64,000 nucleotides of DNA from Fistularia commersonii. Lineage: Eukaryota > Chordata > Actinopteri > Syngnathiformes > Fistulariidae. The stretch spans positions 3,266,501 through 3,330,500 of the forward strand of contig JBBMNZ010000035.1 of the NCBI GenBank assembly GCA_037954325.1. The letters run 5' to 3'. This document shows positions 38,360 through 51,523 of the stretch, in pieces (the stretch's first letter is position 1; every line of letters starts with the position of its first letter). The position numbers and the translations under genes were made by a program. The notes under the pieces are model-generated. The model searched no databases. It saw only the letters and a list, made by a program, of their open reading frames with translations, and was not told the DNA's origin.

Positions 38360-38580
38360 TCCCAGCCCCATAAGGTTCCTGGTTCTGATCTGGTTGACAG
38401 GGTTCTCTCTATTGGGTTCTGCCGGTTCTTCTGCCCGGGTTCTCCAGGTTCTCCGCCTCCCGCGGTACATTCATTGAAGACCAAATCATCCTCAGGTGTT
38501 GATGAGAGGGTGAATGGTTGGACGCCCGTGATTGACAGGTGGCCAATCCAGCTAAAACCCGCCTCTTGCCCCAATGAAAC
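38360..38580 (-). repeat. Dispersed fish repeat copy, minus orientation
   Basis: Plus strand shows GGGTTCTCCAGGTTCTCC, then CGTGATTGACAGGTGGCC and AAAACCCGCCTCTTG, the reversed order of the plus copies. Confidence 0.55.
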
Positions 38581-39281
38581 CAGGGATTTCAACGCAAAAT
38601 ATTTATATATCTATACCTATCCATCTATCTATATCTATATTTAGGTGAACAGTTGAACCCTGACTCCTGTCAGCTCCCCTAAAACCCTGCGAGGGAAAAG
38701 CAGTCCAAACACACACACTGTTTTTATTGCTGCTTTGTTTTTTACTTGCAGAAACACAGCAGATTCATTGGGAGGCATCTGTCTGACAGCAGCATCCTTT
38801 TTCAGGCGTAAACACGTGTCAACAGACATCACTGTGAAGTCAAATTTGTGGAGACGTGCAGTGGTGTGTGTGTTTGTGTGTGTGTTGGGGGGATTTCATT
38901 AAACACAGTTATTAAAGTCAATCATCAGTCAAAATAACTTTGGAATAAAAGCTGTTTCATCATCCTTGTGGACAAAGAGCCGACACGACCGCCTGGGCTT
39001 TGATTGACAGCTGCAGAGGTTTGCAGGATTCCACCTGAGGCCCCCGACCCTGCCACGCACTCAGCTAATCCGACCCCGAAGCTTTTGCCTGCGACTTAAT
39101 TTATTTTTATTTAACTCTAAAGCGTCATGTTTCTGGATCATCATCCTGTCAGGTTCTTCAAACTGAAGATCTCGCTGATGGACCTCCAGAGTCAATCCGA
39201 CCGCGAGTGTCCTGCAACTACTTGTATGGAAATGCGGGCTTCCAAAAGGCCTTCCAGCTTAATCACACGTTTCCCCTCCTT

Positions 39282-39325
<44 letters not shown>

Positions 39326-40547
39326 CCAATCAGGAGTAGCGTGAGAGCCTGATGAGCTTGCAGCTGGGAATCTGGATGGTGTTTAGCAAGGTCGCACACA
39401 TGAAGATTTATCCAAAAAATGCCTCCAAGTGCCTTTTTTCCTCCAAAAAAACCCGCTGCATTTGTTTATCTTTCCTTCCTTTAGCTGGTGACGATTAGCG
39501 CCGTTGACTCACGCCAGGTTCGATTAGGTTTTCTCCGTCTCCGTGTTCTACTTGGGTTCTCTCCATGTTCTCCGTCATTCGTCGGTAGGTACGATTGAAA
39601 GGTTGAATCGCTGGAAATATGTGTGTGTGTGTGTTGATTGACAGCTGACCCGTCCAGGTTAGCCACACGGCGGATTGAAAAAATATATTGACGGCTAAAT
39701 CATATGGTTAAGAATATTTATGCGCGCTATCAAAAAGTAATACACGGTGTTCTGTTTCCACCCACGGCTCAATGCACTTTCATCATCAGAGAAGTTCACG
39801 CAAACTCCTCTCTGCGGATCCCGAACAAAGCAGAAAGTAATGAGATCCCTCATATGCAAATATGCAAATCCCATCGCTTTTATTTATTTTTTTCCTCCCC
39901 CTGGCCAGTCTGCATGAGTTATTTCCATCTCGTAGCTCTTTCTGTCATCGCTTTGTCGCTTGGGGAGGCGCGCAGGGGGGGTTACGGAACCCCACCCTCG
40001 TCCCCGTCCCCTTTGGAAGCACCTTGACATGTAAGGATATTCTCAGAAATCGGGGAGGCCGTTGGGGGGGAGGCGTTCTTGATGGACGTCCCCTGGACAT
40101 ACGTTGCCACGGTTACAGCTGGGCCATAATTGAAGTTGGATAGCCTCCATATATCAGGCTCCTCAGCAGCACCCACGGACGTACGCGTAAAGATTCTTTT
40201 TTTAAAAATCTGTCAACAGATGGCAGGTAATTACCCCACACAGGGAGAGAGAGGCTCGCGGTTGGGCGTTTAGCACGGGGACGCTAAGGAGGTAGCCCCC
40301 AGGTTGCAGAGAAGAAAAAAATAACATCTATCGCAACACATCTAATGAAAAGAGCTCATTCCTATGCACGGCAGGCACAAACACACACACACACACACAC
40401 ATATCTGTATGCCGCGGTAGCAGTTATTTTTCTCGCGGAGCCAAAATACATCTCGTCTTTCCCCCGCAAATTTACAGCATCGCCGTTGAGGGATGCGTTG
40501 CTCTGATTGGCTGTAATGAAGTCGAGGAGTGAAATGTGCCCGGATCC

Positions 40548-40585
<38 letters not shown>

Positions 40586-40999
40586 CAGCACTCATTCACT
40601 TTTCAGAAAACATCTGATTCTGTGCGTGTGTGTGTGTGTGTTGCAGTCAAGGCGATAGGTTTCTTCCACTGGCGTTATAAAGCACGGCCTTCCTGCGTAA
40701 CAGAACATCCATCCTTTCTGTGCACGTACATGCACAGTGTCCAATACGTGCCCCTTCGGCAAAAACCCCTTGTTTAACTCCACAGCAGAATTGGTTTAAC
40801 ACTTAACTGTGTGTGCTAAATGTTTTTAGCTTACTAGCCAGACAAACGACCTCACGGGTGTCTACATGTCACACATCTGTCGCCATGGATACGACACACA
40901 GTAAAAAGTATTCCGTACCTTCATAGAAGTAAATATAGTAATGCCATTGACTTTAAGTTTGACTCTACTTGAAAAAAAGTCAACCCTGGGAATAATTGA

Positions 41000-41210
41000 A
41001 TGAACCCGAACCTAAACAGGAAATAAGAGGCGTGGTTAAACCCAGACGGGTCGGCTGTCAATCACAAGGTCGGCTGTCAATCACACAGAAACACCCGAAC
41101 ATTCAACTTCTTATTCACACCTACGGACGATCTTAAAGAGTCTTCGGTGGACCTGCTGAACGTTTTCGGAGTTTGGGAGGAAGAGAGAACCCAGGCAGGA
41201 ACCAGAACAA
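41000..41210 (+). repeat. Dispersed fish repeat copy
   Basis: GAGGCGTGGTTAAACCCAGA, then GTCGGCTGTCAATCACA twice, ACTTCTTATTCACACCTACG, TTTGGGAGGAAGAGAGAAC and CCAGGCAGGAACC. The duplicated 19-base motif is again expanded (two copies). Confidence 0.6.
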
Positions 41211-42878
41211 TAAAAATCCACAAAAATGGTAAATAGATGAAAATCAAGAAGCTTCAATCTCCTCAAGGAAGGATGTGGTGGCAGAAACAAAACCTGGTTT
41301 GTGTGTGTGTGTGTGTGTGTGCATGTGCAAGCACGGTGATCCGCGGCTCTTTCTCCATTGGTTTCGGCTCGGAGGAAAACAATCATCGGCTTCGGCTTCT
41401 TTCATCTCGCCGTTTTTTCTTCTATTTTTTTCCCACGCTCCTGAGCTGGGACGGCTGGCGGACGCGGCGAGCACGTGTGCGCCCAAAACCTTCTCCGACA
41501 CTCGTCGCGGTGAGGGAGCTGGTTGCTAATCCTCCGTGGGCTTGTGAAAATAAATTGAGAACGTCAGAGTTTAGAATCCAGGAGAGGTTTATATATATTT
41601 AGAGAGAGAGAGAGAGAGAGAGAGCTCACAATGTTGACACATCTGGAGGAGACGAGGCTCCTCGGTGGATGCAGCTCTTCTTCGTTTCTCCAGGACGAAG
41701 GCGGCCCTGATTCAAGGGGGAAAAGCCTTCGCACGCCGCGATGAAACACAAACCCCCCAGGAGACGGGGGTCTTACAAGCGTGACGACGAAGACAAGCAG
41801 AAATCTTAATTTAAATTAGTATTTTAATTCAGAAATCATTAGAGGACCATCAAGCGCATCCCGGTCCCGTAACCTCTGACCTCCCAGTTTACCCTGGGAC
41901 GTAAGCGCAAGGAAGGGGGTGCATGTGTCACAACACCGCCCCCTACTGGACAGACGCTGTAAGGCAAGGTGGTTGGCGTGGAGGATAAAAGGCTTTGCGG
42001 GTTAAATCACTGCATTGAGGTGAAGGATTCTTCTACGCCGTTCAGCGCTAATACTTTTAAAAGTAAAATTTTAAAATACTATCATTCCTCCTCGAAGTTA
42101 GTTTTTGCCACGCGATCGGTTCCGGAATAAAGTGCCTACCGAGACGGAGCAACCGGGATGAGAGGGACGCCACTTGCTTTTTCAAACTGCAGGAGTGAAG
42201 CGGGAAGAAAGAAAATGTTTAGATTCAGAGGCGCCCCCTCCCCCCGCTTCAACTCCGGTGATGGTCCCGGACTGGAATGGAGCAAAGTGTAAAATATTGG
42301 TAAAGCTTTGCGCTCAGGCAGTAGCAGATTTCCAGTTATTTAAAAAAAGAAAAACAGTTGCTTGGAGATGAAGGAAGAAGGCGGGGGGAATGGTTCAACG
42401 GTGAGGCGGCACGAACGATCAAGGCCACGCTGTGTTTGCTTTGCCAGAGAGTCCTCTTTCGGAGTTTCCTCCCATGAGTGTCGGGGCGGAGGGACCACGA
42501 TCCGGAACGAGTCGAAGTCTGCGTACTGGCCTGCTGGTTGCCATGACGGCGGCGGAGTCGACGGAGTTTCATCGCTCACATTCATCCTTTCCGGACACAT
42601 CTACGTTAGCGGCTAATAACATGATGGCTGCATCTCGAGAACTGAATTATTTCTAAGCGCTGATGTAATCAGTGTTTTTCACTGTCATTCCCTTATAGAG
42701 GTTAGATCTACCAACTAAAAAAAGGAGAAGAAGAAATGGTTTGGCTACCGGCTCAAACCGGAGGGAGGCAGAAGGAAAACAAGCTCCAGCTTTTTCCCTT
42801 CTTCTCTTAAAAACGGTTGCAGTCTGTGGACCTCACTGATGGCGACACGGGTGGGAGGAGCAGCGGCTACAGCGGCGA

Positions 42879-45800
42879 TCAGCAGACGATGCGGATGCCG
42901 AAATATTTTTTGAGCTGCTCCAGGAAGATGAAGGTGAGCACGGTGTGGGGAATCAGCCGGATCCCAGCCGGAACGAGACCCTGCAACAGAGGGCGGCGCC
43001 AGGGTTAGCTCCTCGGGCCACGATTCAAAACGACAAACTCTGGCCGCGGCGAGCGACGTCAACAGGAAGTCGATCGACTGGGACTGGAAGTGGGATTACG
43101 GAAAAGGACCGGATAATTGGGCTACCTTGTAAAATGCCATGGGGCCCAGCTTGGCGGTTTCCTGCAGGCAGTGTCTCACACCCTGGGGAGATTTGAAAAT
43201 AAAAGAGAGGGTAAGAGAGGATTTGGGAAATGGGAAAAGGAAGAGGAGAGCTGAATGCACTGACTGTGTATTCGCCCTTGGAGTTCATCAGCCTGGTCTT
43301 CAGCACGTCCAGGGGTTGGCACAGAAACGTGGCGCAGCCTCCCTGCAGGGGAGGAAGGGGGGGGAGGTTACAATTTCGCCGGCGTCACGCCAATTTAGAG
43401 CGGAGTCTTACTCACTGCGATGAAGCTGGAAAGGAAGTGTGTGAGTATGTTGTCCCCCATCAGCCCCGTGCCGAGCACCAGCTGCTTGGCCTGGTCGTAG
43501 CACGCCAGCTGGAGGGAGAAGGGAGGCGGAGTCAGCGGGAGGGCGAGGGTGCGGCCGGCTAACGCCGCGGTCGCGGCCCGTCGTCGCATCGTGAAACAAA
43601 CCCGGCGCGCCTCATATCGCGACTGGCAGCCGCGTTGAGACCGGCTGTAATTACCTCGGTGACGCCGCCACTCCGTCACGCTAATTACTGAAGACCGGAA
43701 AAACAAACAACGCCATCTTTCACCGCCATCCAGACACTTCATTACAATTCTCCTGAGGTTTTCCTGAATGACGGCTTTGTCTGCCGCCATTTAAAGACAT
43801 TCATTCATTCATTCATTATCCGCTCTTCTTATCCTGCTCACAGGGTCGGGAGGAACAGGAATCACAGCTGGCCGCACCGCAAGAGGCGACTTAAACTCGG
43901 CCTGGTCAGCTGTCAATCAGACAGAGACCGGTGTTGGACGGCGGGAGGAAGGCGAAGGAACCTGGAGAGAACCCAGGCAGGAGAACGCGCAGAACCGGAT
44001 CAGCGCTGCGTTCTCTGCCGTGACAGTCGATGTGCATATTTTGGATCGTGGGGGTCTAAAGCCCGGGTCGACCGCGGGTCATGTGACTTGCCTGCCCGAC
44101 GGTGACCAACGCCCCCCTGCTCGACGCCATGGTGGCCCCGGAGAACAGCCTCCTCACGCCCTCTGCGGGACGAGACAAACGGTCAGAGAAGGCTCGCCGC
44201 GGGCTCGCCGCAGGGCTCGACCGGACGCACCTTCTCTGAAGACCCTGAAGAGGCCGTCGATGGCGTGTTTATAGCTGCAAGACACAAGCACATGCCGGAT
44301 TTGAGCTTTTTGGGCGTTTACCCGCGGGTGATATTTCAGCTGCCTGTCGGTTACCACACTCACTTCCTCCTCAGCTCCGCTGGCAGCTTCATGTCATTCT
44401 GCATCCTTAAAGCACAAACAAAAAAAAAAAAAATAGATCCGGTGAGACTTTTGATTTGATGACGAGATGCCATTTCTTTCTTTGACATTTTCCCCAAAGG
44501 GCGACACATACCTGACATTGACCAGGTCAGCCGGCGTGCCGACGAACCCGCCGGTGAAACCTGTGGACAGAGAGAGAGGACGCGTGATAGCGAACACACG
44601 CCGCCACACAATGCTGCACTAGTTTAATAACCCTCAGCAGCTCCTGTCCATATTAACTTATGTACTATTTCATGTCCATTTCAACTATATTTGGTGTTGC
44701 GTACTTTGTCCTCTACACATTCCTATCTGTAAATTATGTCCGTAATTTACTCCTGCTTGTACTCTACAACATTTAATGCACATAGCTCACTTTAAAATAT
44801 GTTTATAGTACCCACCTGTAATGTACATACTATTAATTTATTTATTATAACTGTGCCCGCTGCTTTTTCTGACTTCTAGTTAGATGCTAAACTGCCTGTC
44901 TTTGCCCTGTATTTGTACAGGTATAATGACAATTATCTATCGGGTGCGCGCATTTCACGTTCAAGCCGTGCACGCTCTCACCTCCGAAGGCACCCAGCAG
45001 CACCTTTTGGTAGAAGGGCATGGGACCCTGGCTGGTGCTGCCCAGCATGTCCCGCACCGTCTCATAAATGGCGAACCTGGTGAGGGAATAGGACATCTGG
45101 GAGGGATGAGAAGGAGAAAAGAGGAGATTTGAGTCTCAGTCTCCACTCATTCAATTATTTTATTCTGAAAGGCTCTATGACATTTATAATTAAATCAGGC
45201 TAAAGGGAATCAGCTGAGAGAAAATGGCATGATGTTAATTACGCAGCCGTGGAACAGAGTGCAACGTGTTCATTCTGCACCCTGAACTAACCCGCTGGCT
45301 CCATCTGGAGGACCAGCATGAACACTACAGAGGAGCAGGGGTGAAAGGTGTGAGTAGGTCCGTCATGATTGACATCTGTGAGTTTATAATCAACCAAATG
45401 TACGAATTCAATGTCTCCTATGTTAACTCACTTCATGCCACCCAAAACACACACACACACACTACCTGTCTGCAAAGGGAGGCAGAGAGGCCGTTGTAAA
45501 GAGCCAACACCCCGTTGTTCTTCACCACATGGACAGCCATCCCCATCATCCTCTTCTTCACCTCCTGCTGCGTCTGCAGGTGAACCTGGAGAAAGAGAGC
45601 GAGAGGAGGACATATGAACAGTGCAGCCGATACGTCGATCTGAATTTGATACATTGATCGGATGATCAACACTAAGCATTTGAAGTGGGAAAAGGATATA
45701 AATATATGTATTCGTGTCTCATTTTATGAAAACCCTACTTACTTTTTGAAAAGCAGCTGATCAAACGCAGTTGGGATTTTTATTCATGTTGTGGTTTCAG

Positions 45801-46533
45801 TAATAGCTTTGTGTGGCGTAACTGTACATAGCAAATATTCATATATATATACACACATATATGCATTTTTTTAAAGTAATGATACAGCTGCACAGGCCCT
45901 GAGAGCTAATGCTAACAGGTAGCACTGCTTTCATGCTGCTGACTCCAAACCGACATTGGGTGAAATGTCCACAGATAGTAATGATTAAATACAAACAATC
46001 AGTGCATGAGGCACAAACTGGGACCGGTCATCGTCCGGTTCATTCCGGTTATCTCCAAACGTATTGCGCATCCAGATAACTGTCCTCAGAATGAAACTGA
46101 ACGGGCATGTGCCGTCCGTGTTTGTACTCAGCTGGCTTGAGCTTGTCAGGCTGTCGTAAAATTCGGACCTTTGACCCCCCCATAACCCCTCGGCGTGATC
46201 AGTATTTGGCCACTGAGCGGTTTAAGCCGGAGTGTGTTTTGCGGTCTGGTTCAGGAGACTTAGAGGACACTCCTCTTCAGTGAACAGTGCGATAATCAGT
46301 GTGTCATGCGCTGATTGTGCGTCCAAACCATTTCAGCCCACACCTTATCAGAGGCGACACTGGGGCCCTTGACTCAGCGGCAACGCCTCTATCGCCTAGA
46401 GGGATTATGTTTAGATTACGATAAAATCCAGGGTTACGGCTCCTCCGTCTCCCTTATCAGCAGTTAGTTAAAGCAGGGGTTTATTCACATGGTGAACTGT
46501 CTGTACGAAATACAGATTTTGCCTCTTCGCTGC

Positions 46534-46568
<35 letters not shown>

Positions 46569-49020
46569 TCTGAAACTTCATGGTTTCGTCTGACAAGCCT
46601 TCAGAACCCTGCCGGTGCCAGACGGCCGCCATCAACTTGCCAGAAGGTGAGGAAAGGCAGGGCGAAGGCTGAGTTGTTTTTATATTAGCTAACCTTCGTT
46701 ATTTGAAACGTGGGACTGGAACGGTGACTGACAGAGGTACGAAGACCGTGCGTCAGCCGTCTGCCTCTGTCAGCTCGGCGATGTTCGTGTCGGTGTCGGT
46801 TCGGAAAGGTGAAGACTCTGAAAGACTCTAATGAGGCCTGTAAAGGTGTTTTGGCAGAATGTTCTGTTGTCGCCGAGAAGTAAACATCCACCCTTTTGAC
46901 ATGAACCACTTTTTCCCGTTCTGTCACAAACAGGCGCTAGTTTGAAACTGCCATGAATGTTAATCATTTTCTCAAGTAGTGCAAAAAACATTTTCAAGGT
47001 CGCTATGACCTTGTCCTGCAAAATCCACTTATCCTCTAGGGTTCAATGTGATACTTCTGGTGTAGTTTTCTTTTTAAGTTTCATTACTTGTAGGTTATTT
47101 TGATTAAAAAAAAACCACCTTGCACACTTGCTAGTACCATAAATGAAAGAGCAGTGTTATGGTCGCCCTGCTGCCGAGTTATGGGCATGGCATTCTGACC
47201 CAGGCGAAGTCATGTGCCTCCAATCTGGGCCTTAATTTATAACGTCAGACAACTTGGCCTTTGCGTCGGGAACCTGGCAGGAGTGAGGTTTGTAACGTGA
47301 CAGTCTTTATGACAGGCTTTATGAATGGACGACTGTCGTCGGGGTTGTGACTAAAACCGTTTCAAGTACGGTGGAAGATCACGTCGAGGGGGAGGAGGAA
47401 AAAAGGGAAACTCAAACGGCTCGTTACTGAGTGAAAAACCCTGTGGGCGAAAAAAGGGCATGTCATTCAACGCTTTAAACCCACATTTATTGCGGTCCCT
47501 GTTGTCTAATTAACTCTATTTTTATTTTTCCACTCCTGATTTTAAAGTAGGATAAGCAGAATCTTTCTTGAGCCAGTTTGATTTTTTTTTTTGTTTTGTT
47601 TTCCACGTGGCGCTGTTCAAATGATAAGCGCTCAGCAAACGCAGTCAAGGTACTACCATTATGCAATACCACTTTATTACATGCTACTACGAATGCAGGC
47701 AACTCCTGGCAGACGGATTGCAGTAGAAGTACATAAAAGAGCACATTCTGACTTAAAGGAAGCAATTACCAGCCTGCTCGCCATTATTACCCACCACATG
47801 ACTTCCTGAGGGCCGCTTCTCCTGGTCAGGGTCATGTGATGGTCTTCAGTCCGAGCCAGAAACACTTATATGCAGAGACACAATAACATGCTGCCGTGCG
47901 GAGCGTGGCAAAGATTAACAAGAAGGAACAGGTCAAAATCCAGCAGTCCATGTGCACACACACGCACAGAAGCTAGTCAGATCAATGAGAAAAAAAAACA
48001 AAAAAATATTCACAACATGAACGAGTAAGAGAAGATAAAGATAATATAAACTTTATTGATCCTCATAGGGGAAATTCCTTTGTCACAGCAGCATAGCAGT
48101 CTTAAAGTAAAAAAAAAAAGCAAAAATAAATATGAATATAAATAGAAAGGCAGAAGATTGCAAGACAAAAAAAAAAATTCAAGAATAAATGGACAGCAGA
48201 TAATAACACCAACAACAACAGGGAAAGGCACGGACATCATCTAGGGACGGTGAGGGTGAAAAATACACAACCAGTGCGCTGCATGTGGATCCATTCAGCG
48301 ATTACGACATATGTGACGCCATAATCTGTCGCGGAACCGCTTAAAAAAAAAAGAGGATCTAGGTTATGATTCTGTGCTCGAACCCGGTCAAGTCTTCTGG
48401 GTGTTCCGAGCGAACGGCGGTCACGGGGGTGGAACCCATCGGAACACTACGGGACCGGCAGAACCGACAACGTGGTGTGTCGGTCTGCAGCAGGTTGCTC
48501 TCCCTCTTTCTCTCCCTCTTTCTCTCTCTCTTTCTCTCTCTTTCTCCCTCTCTTTCTCCCTCTCTGTCTGTCTGTCTGTCTACTGAGCAAAGCGGAAGTC
48601 AAATGTTCAACCACTGGGACGGATCGCAAACACGCTCCGGGTTCACATTTTAAGCCTAGCCGTTGCTGCAACTCCGTTTCCGCCCTGCACACATGGGCTC
48701 TCTCTTCACCGATCGACAACATCTGGGGTTATTTTCTTTTACAAATTTGCGCAAACGGGTGGGGCGCTGTCTCAATACTAATAAGGCCCGAAGGGTGGGT
48801 GTGCATTGCTCGCACCGGTAGATTCGAAACGGCGTAGCATATGGAACTGAACCACACACACGCACACACACACACATACACACACACACAAAGTGAACAG
48901 CTGCAAAGGGGGTGATTTACAACAGCTCACCTTCAGAAGATCCAGAGGATGCGTGCAGCAGGCGGCCCCGCAGGACGCCAGCCCCCCGAAGTACCAGCGT
49001 GACACTCGCTTCTCAGCCAT
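42879..49020 (-). CDS. slc25a10: Mitochondrial dicarboxylate carrier
   Basis: SLC25A10 exchanges malate and succinate for phosphate or sulfur oxyanions across the inner mitochondrial membrane. Eleven exons: 48931-49020, 45466-45585, 44982-45096, 44512-44560, 44364-44405, 44231-44274, 44092-44162, 43416-43508, 43265-43342, 43126-43182 and 42879-42980. They sum to 861 nt, 286 residues, one fewer than human. The protein has six membrane segments in three repeats, with carrier signatures HPLDLLK, TPADLVNVR and QPLDVLKTR. RWYFGGLASCGAACCTHP and LFSGATMASSRGALVTVG are near-identical to human SLC25A10 as I remember it. The start is the only ATG before RVSRWYFGG. The intron after 44092 begins GCAAGT, a GC-AG intron; all others are GT-AG. 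gcgr lies next on the same strand, as at human 17q25.3. Confidence 0.95.
43799..43998 (+). repeat. Dispersed fish repeat, reference copy
   Basis: (ATTC)n, ATCCGCTCTTCTTATCCTGC, GGTCGGGAGGAACAG, ATCACAGCTGGCC, GGTCAGCTGTCAATCAGAC, GGACGGCGGGAGGAAGGC and GAGAACCCAGGCAGGAGAAC in order. This is the widespread fish element whose 3' part reads like GGAGAGAACCCACGCAGGCACGG. It lies in the slc25a10 intron between exons 43416-43508 and 44092-44162. Confidence 0.7.
44780..44945 (+). repeat. LINE 3' tail in slc25a10 intron
   Basis: TTCTAGTTAGATGCTAAACTGC then CTGTATTTGTACAGGTATAATGACAAT resembles the end of a fish L2/Rex-type LINE (GTTAGATGCTAACTGC...CAATGACAATAAAG). It lies in the intron between exons 44512-44560 and 44982-45096. 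Confidence 0.5.
48035..48120 (-). repeat. LINE 3' tail in slc25a10 intron 1
   Basis: Minus strand reads GACAAAGGAATTTCCCC then GGATCAATAAAGTT, a common 3' end of fish LINEs. A second copy is at 57297-57350, also minus-oriented. Confidence 0.6.
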
Positions 49021-50460
49021 GGCTCCGCGGCGTCGGCTCGCTTCCACCTCGTCCGAGGCGCCGACACGCTGATTGTTGGTGTGTGTGTGTGCGTGGAGAG
49101 GGGGGGCACGGGGATGGAGCCTGCGGTGAGTTGGACACGGATATCCTCCTTAATCTTCACGCATTCCGATAAGAATGTGCGCCGCACTACCGGGGTCTTT
49201 GGCTCCAGCTGCACCGCGCACACTCACGCCACATTCTTCTTTTTGTTGTGTGTGTGTGTGTCAGATGCGCGCTGCAGGAGGAGTTGCACAACGTAGCCAA
49301 TTGTGACAGTGAACCGCGGAGCTGCCTACTGCCCCCCGGGGGCAGGGACTCAAAGGTCGGGGCTGCGGGGATGTGCAAACGCCGCGGAAGCCCCAGCGAG
49401 GCCGAGCACACACACGCACACACACACGCACACACACCCCCCACTCTCCGTTGCCACGCAATTTCGTGCTGTTTTTTTAAAGAGACACACACCGCTGGCT
49501 TCCAGCGTTTGCGGGAACGCGGTGACACTGTCTCTTTAAGAGGACATCGGCAGGCTCCGCCGGCGGTGCGCCCCGCTGAATTCCTCCGGGCTGTGAAGCC
49601 GACCCTGCTAGCGGGAGGTTAGCATCCACTGCGGACCGGATCATATGGAGGCTCCGGAGCTTCATTTGTTTCAAAAAAACACAACAAAATAAAAAGCTCC
49701 CCCTTCACCTCAAATGTTTTGGTTATTTAATGTGTTTTCATGAAGCTGTCATGGTTCAAACCTCTCAATGAAGCGTGCTAAATTCTTAGCATTATCTCGC
49801 CTTGCATGTTACCCCGGTTCGACACCACTCTCACTACTTAATTAGCATCCCATACAATTACTTTTACGAGGTGAAGTGCTTTAGCATGGGTGCTAACTAG
49901 CCAGGGTGCTAATACAGCCTGTATTTTTCTAACAAGCATATCTTCATTCGGCCAAATAATAACGTCGGAATTTGTTTAAAAATAGAAAAATTAAACCTTC
50001 CCCACTCGCTGCAATGAATTATTTTAATTTTAAAGTTAATTTAGTTGCTTATCTTTGACGTCATAATATTTCAAACTTCTCAACAAAAATGCTAATATCC
50101 TAGCATTAGCTTGCCTGTAGCTAATGTTTCACTGGAAACATCACACTCACTACTTCATAAGCATCCCCCATGATGTGCTAATGAGGTACATGGCTTAAGC
50201 ATGGGTGCTAGCTGGACAGGACCCAACATTTTGCCAGTATTTTTACTTAAAATGTCTTCCTTATTTGGCCAAATATTAGCATCAGAAGGTGTTTTAAAAA
50301 AATAACCAAATAAAACCATCTCCACCAGCTATAATAAATAGTTGTGGTTTCCAAGTTCATTTAGTGCCTGTCTATGAAGTCGAAGTATTTCAAAACTTTC
50401 AACAAGGGATTCCTTCCAAAATCTTTTCGTAGCAACTGGACTTGATTTTTTTTCCCTTGA

Positions 50461-50700
50461 AGACGTTTCACCTGAGAGGCTTCTTCAGTTTGATTTTTCT
50501 AATTCCTTACCACGAGCTTACCTTGCCTGCAGTGAATGGTAAAGACCACAGAGAAGATCACCAGACTGCCTTATCTGCAGAGCATCCATCACCGCATTGT
50601 CCTCAACACAGCTACCTCCATCGCCAAGGATCACACACACCCCCAGTTAGAGGTAAAGAAGTGTGAAATATAAAACGACACAAGTAAAACAACTTGTTCC
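50461..50700 (+). mobile_element. Degenerate retroelement fragment
   Basis: GAAGACGTTTCACCTGAGAGGCTTCTTCAG at 50461 is a motif met repeatedly in fish retroelements. It is followed by CCTGCAGTGAATGGTAAAG and a stretch ending CATGCCATCAGACTCATAAAC, which reads like the decayed end of a reverse-transcriptase ORF (AIRLIN-like). The family is not certain. Confidence 0.4.
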
Positions 50701-50869
50701 ACCCCATGCCATCAGACTCATAAACAACTGACAGGACTCAATCATGTACTACCTGTGAACAACCTACACTTTACATCGCGCTCAGGCAGTGCTGGATGTA
50801 ACTTAATTGTTTATTCACACTGTTTGCATACAACCTGCACCTGCACGTTCAAAGCTGCTCTCAACTTTA

Positions 50870-51480
50870 ACTTGCACATCTTGCTAACACTGTTTACATT
50901 TCTGTGTACCGTTTACATTTCCCTGCTCTTTTTGCATTTCCCGTTACTGTTTGGATCTGGTTATACAAGTATGTTTATTGTTATTCATTTATTTATCTTT
51001 GACTATCTGGCTGCACTGTGGGTAGCAAAATAAGGATTTCATTGTATTCTGAATTTCACTTGCCAACAAAGTGGATAGCTGTATCATCGGTCAAATATTT
51101 TCTCGGTATATATTATATATTTTTTCTCAGCCGAATATTAGCATCGGACCGAATTATTAGAGCTGGAAAGACTATAAATGATTGGAAAAATATCAGCTTT
51201 TTCAGGGGCTCAATGCTTATAACCATCGCCAAGTATTCAAATATAACAAAGAAAAGCAACCTTTACTCGTCAATGACCAAGTGGAGAGAGATTGAAATCT
51301 ATTATTATTGGTGTGGACACATTTAGAGAAGGAACAAAGCAAAGACATTAAATATTAACCCCTAAAAGGATATTTTGTGCTTTATCTGTTATTAACATTT
51401 CAGTGTCCATGCTTTTTGCTTTTTTTTCCTCTCAGCATCAGTACATATTACAGCTGGGAAAGTCAACATGTGAAAGGACA

Positions 51481-51523
<43 letters not shown>

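Larger units (their letters stand above)
22728..42878. other. 20-kb stretch without recognised coding sequence
   Basis: It lies between the gcgr start codon and the 3' end of slc25a10. It is packed with CA/TG arrays (for example 28412-28458, 28961-29002, 34555-34632 and 34744-34777), dispersed-repeat copies, a hAT-like element at 23508 and a CpG-rich candidate promoter near 38 kb. If that promoter serves gcgr, most of the stretch would be its first intron. No ORF here resembles a known family; most long ones read His-Thr or Cys-Val repeats from CA arrays. Confidence 0.6.

Noticed and set aside
38290..38592. 100-codon minus-strand ORF
   Set aside because: Lies over a minus-oriented copy of the dispersed repeat, whose GGAGAACC blocks keep the frame open.
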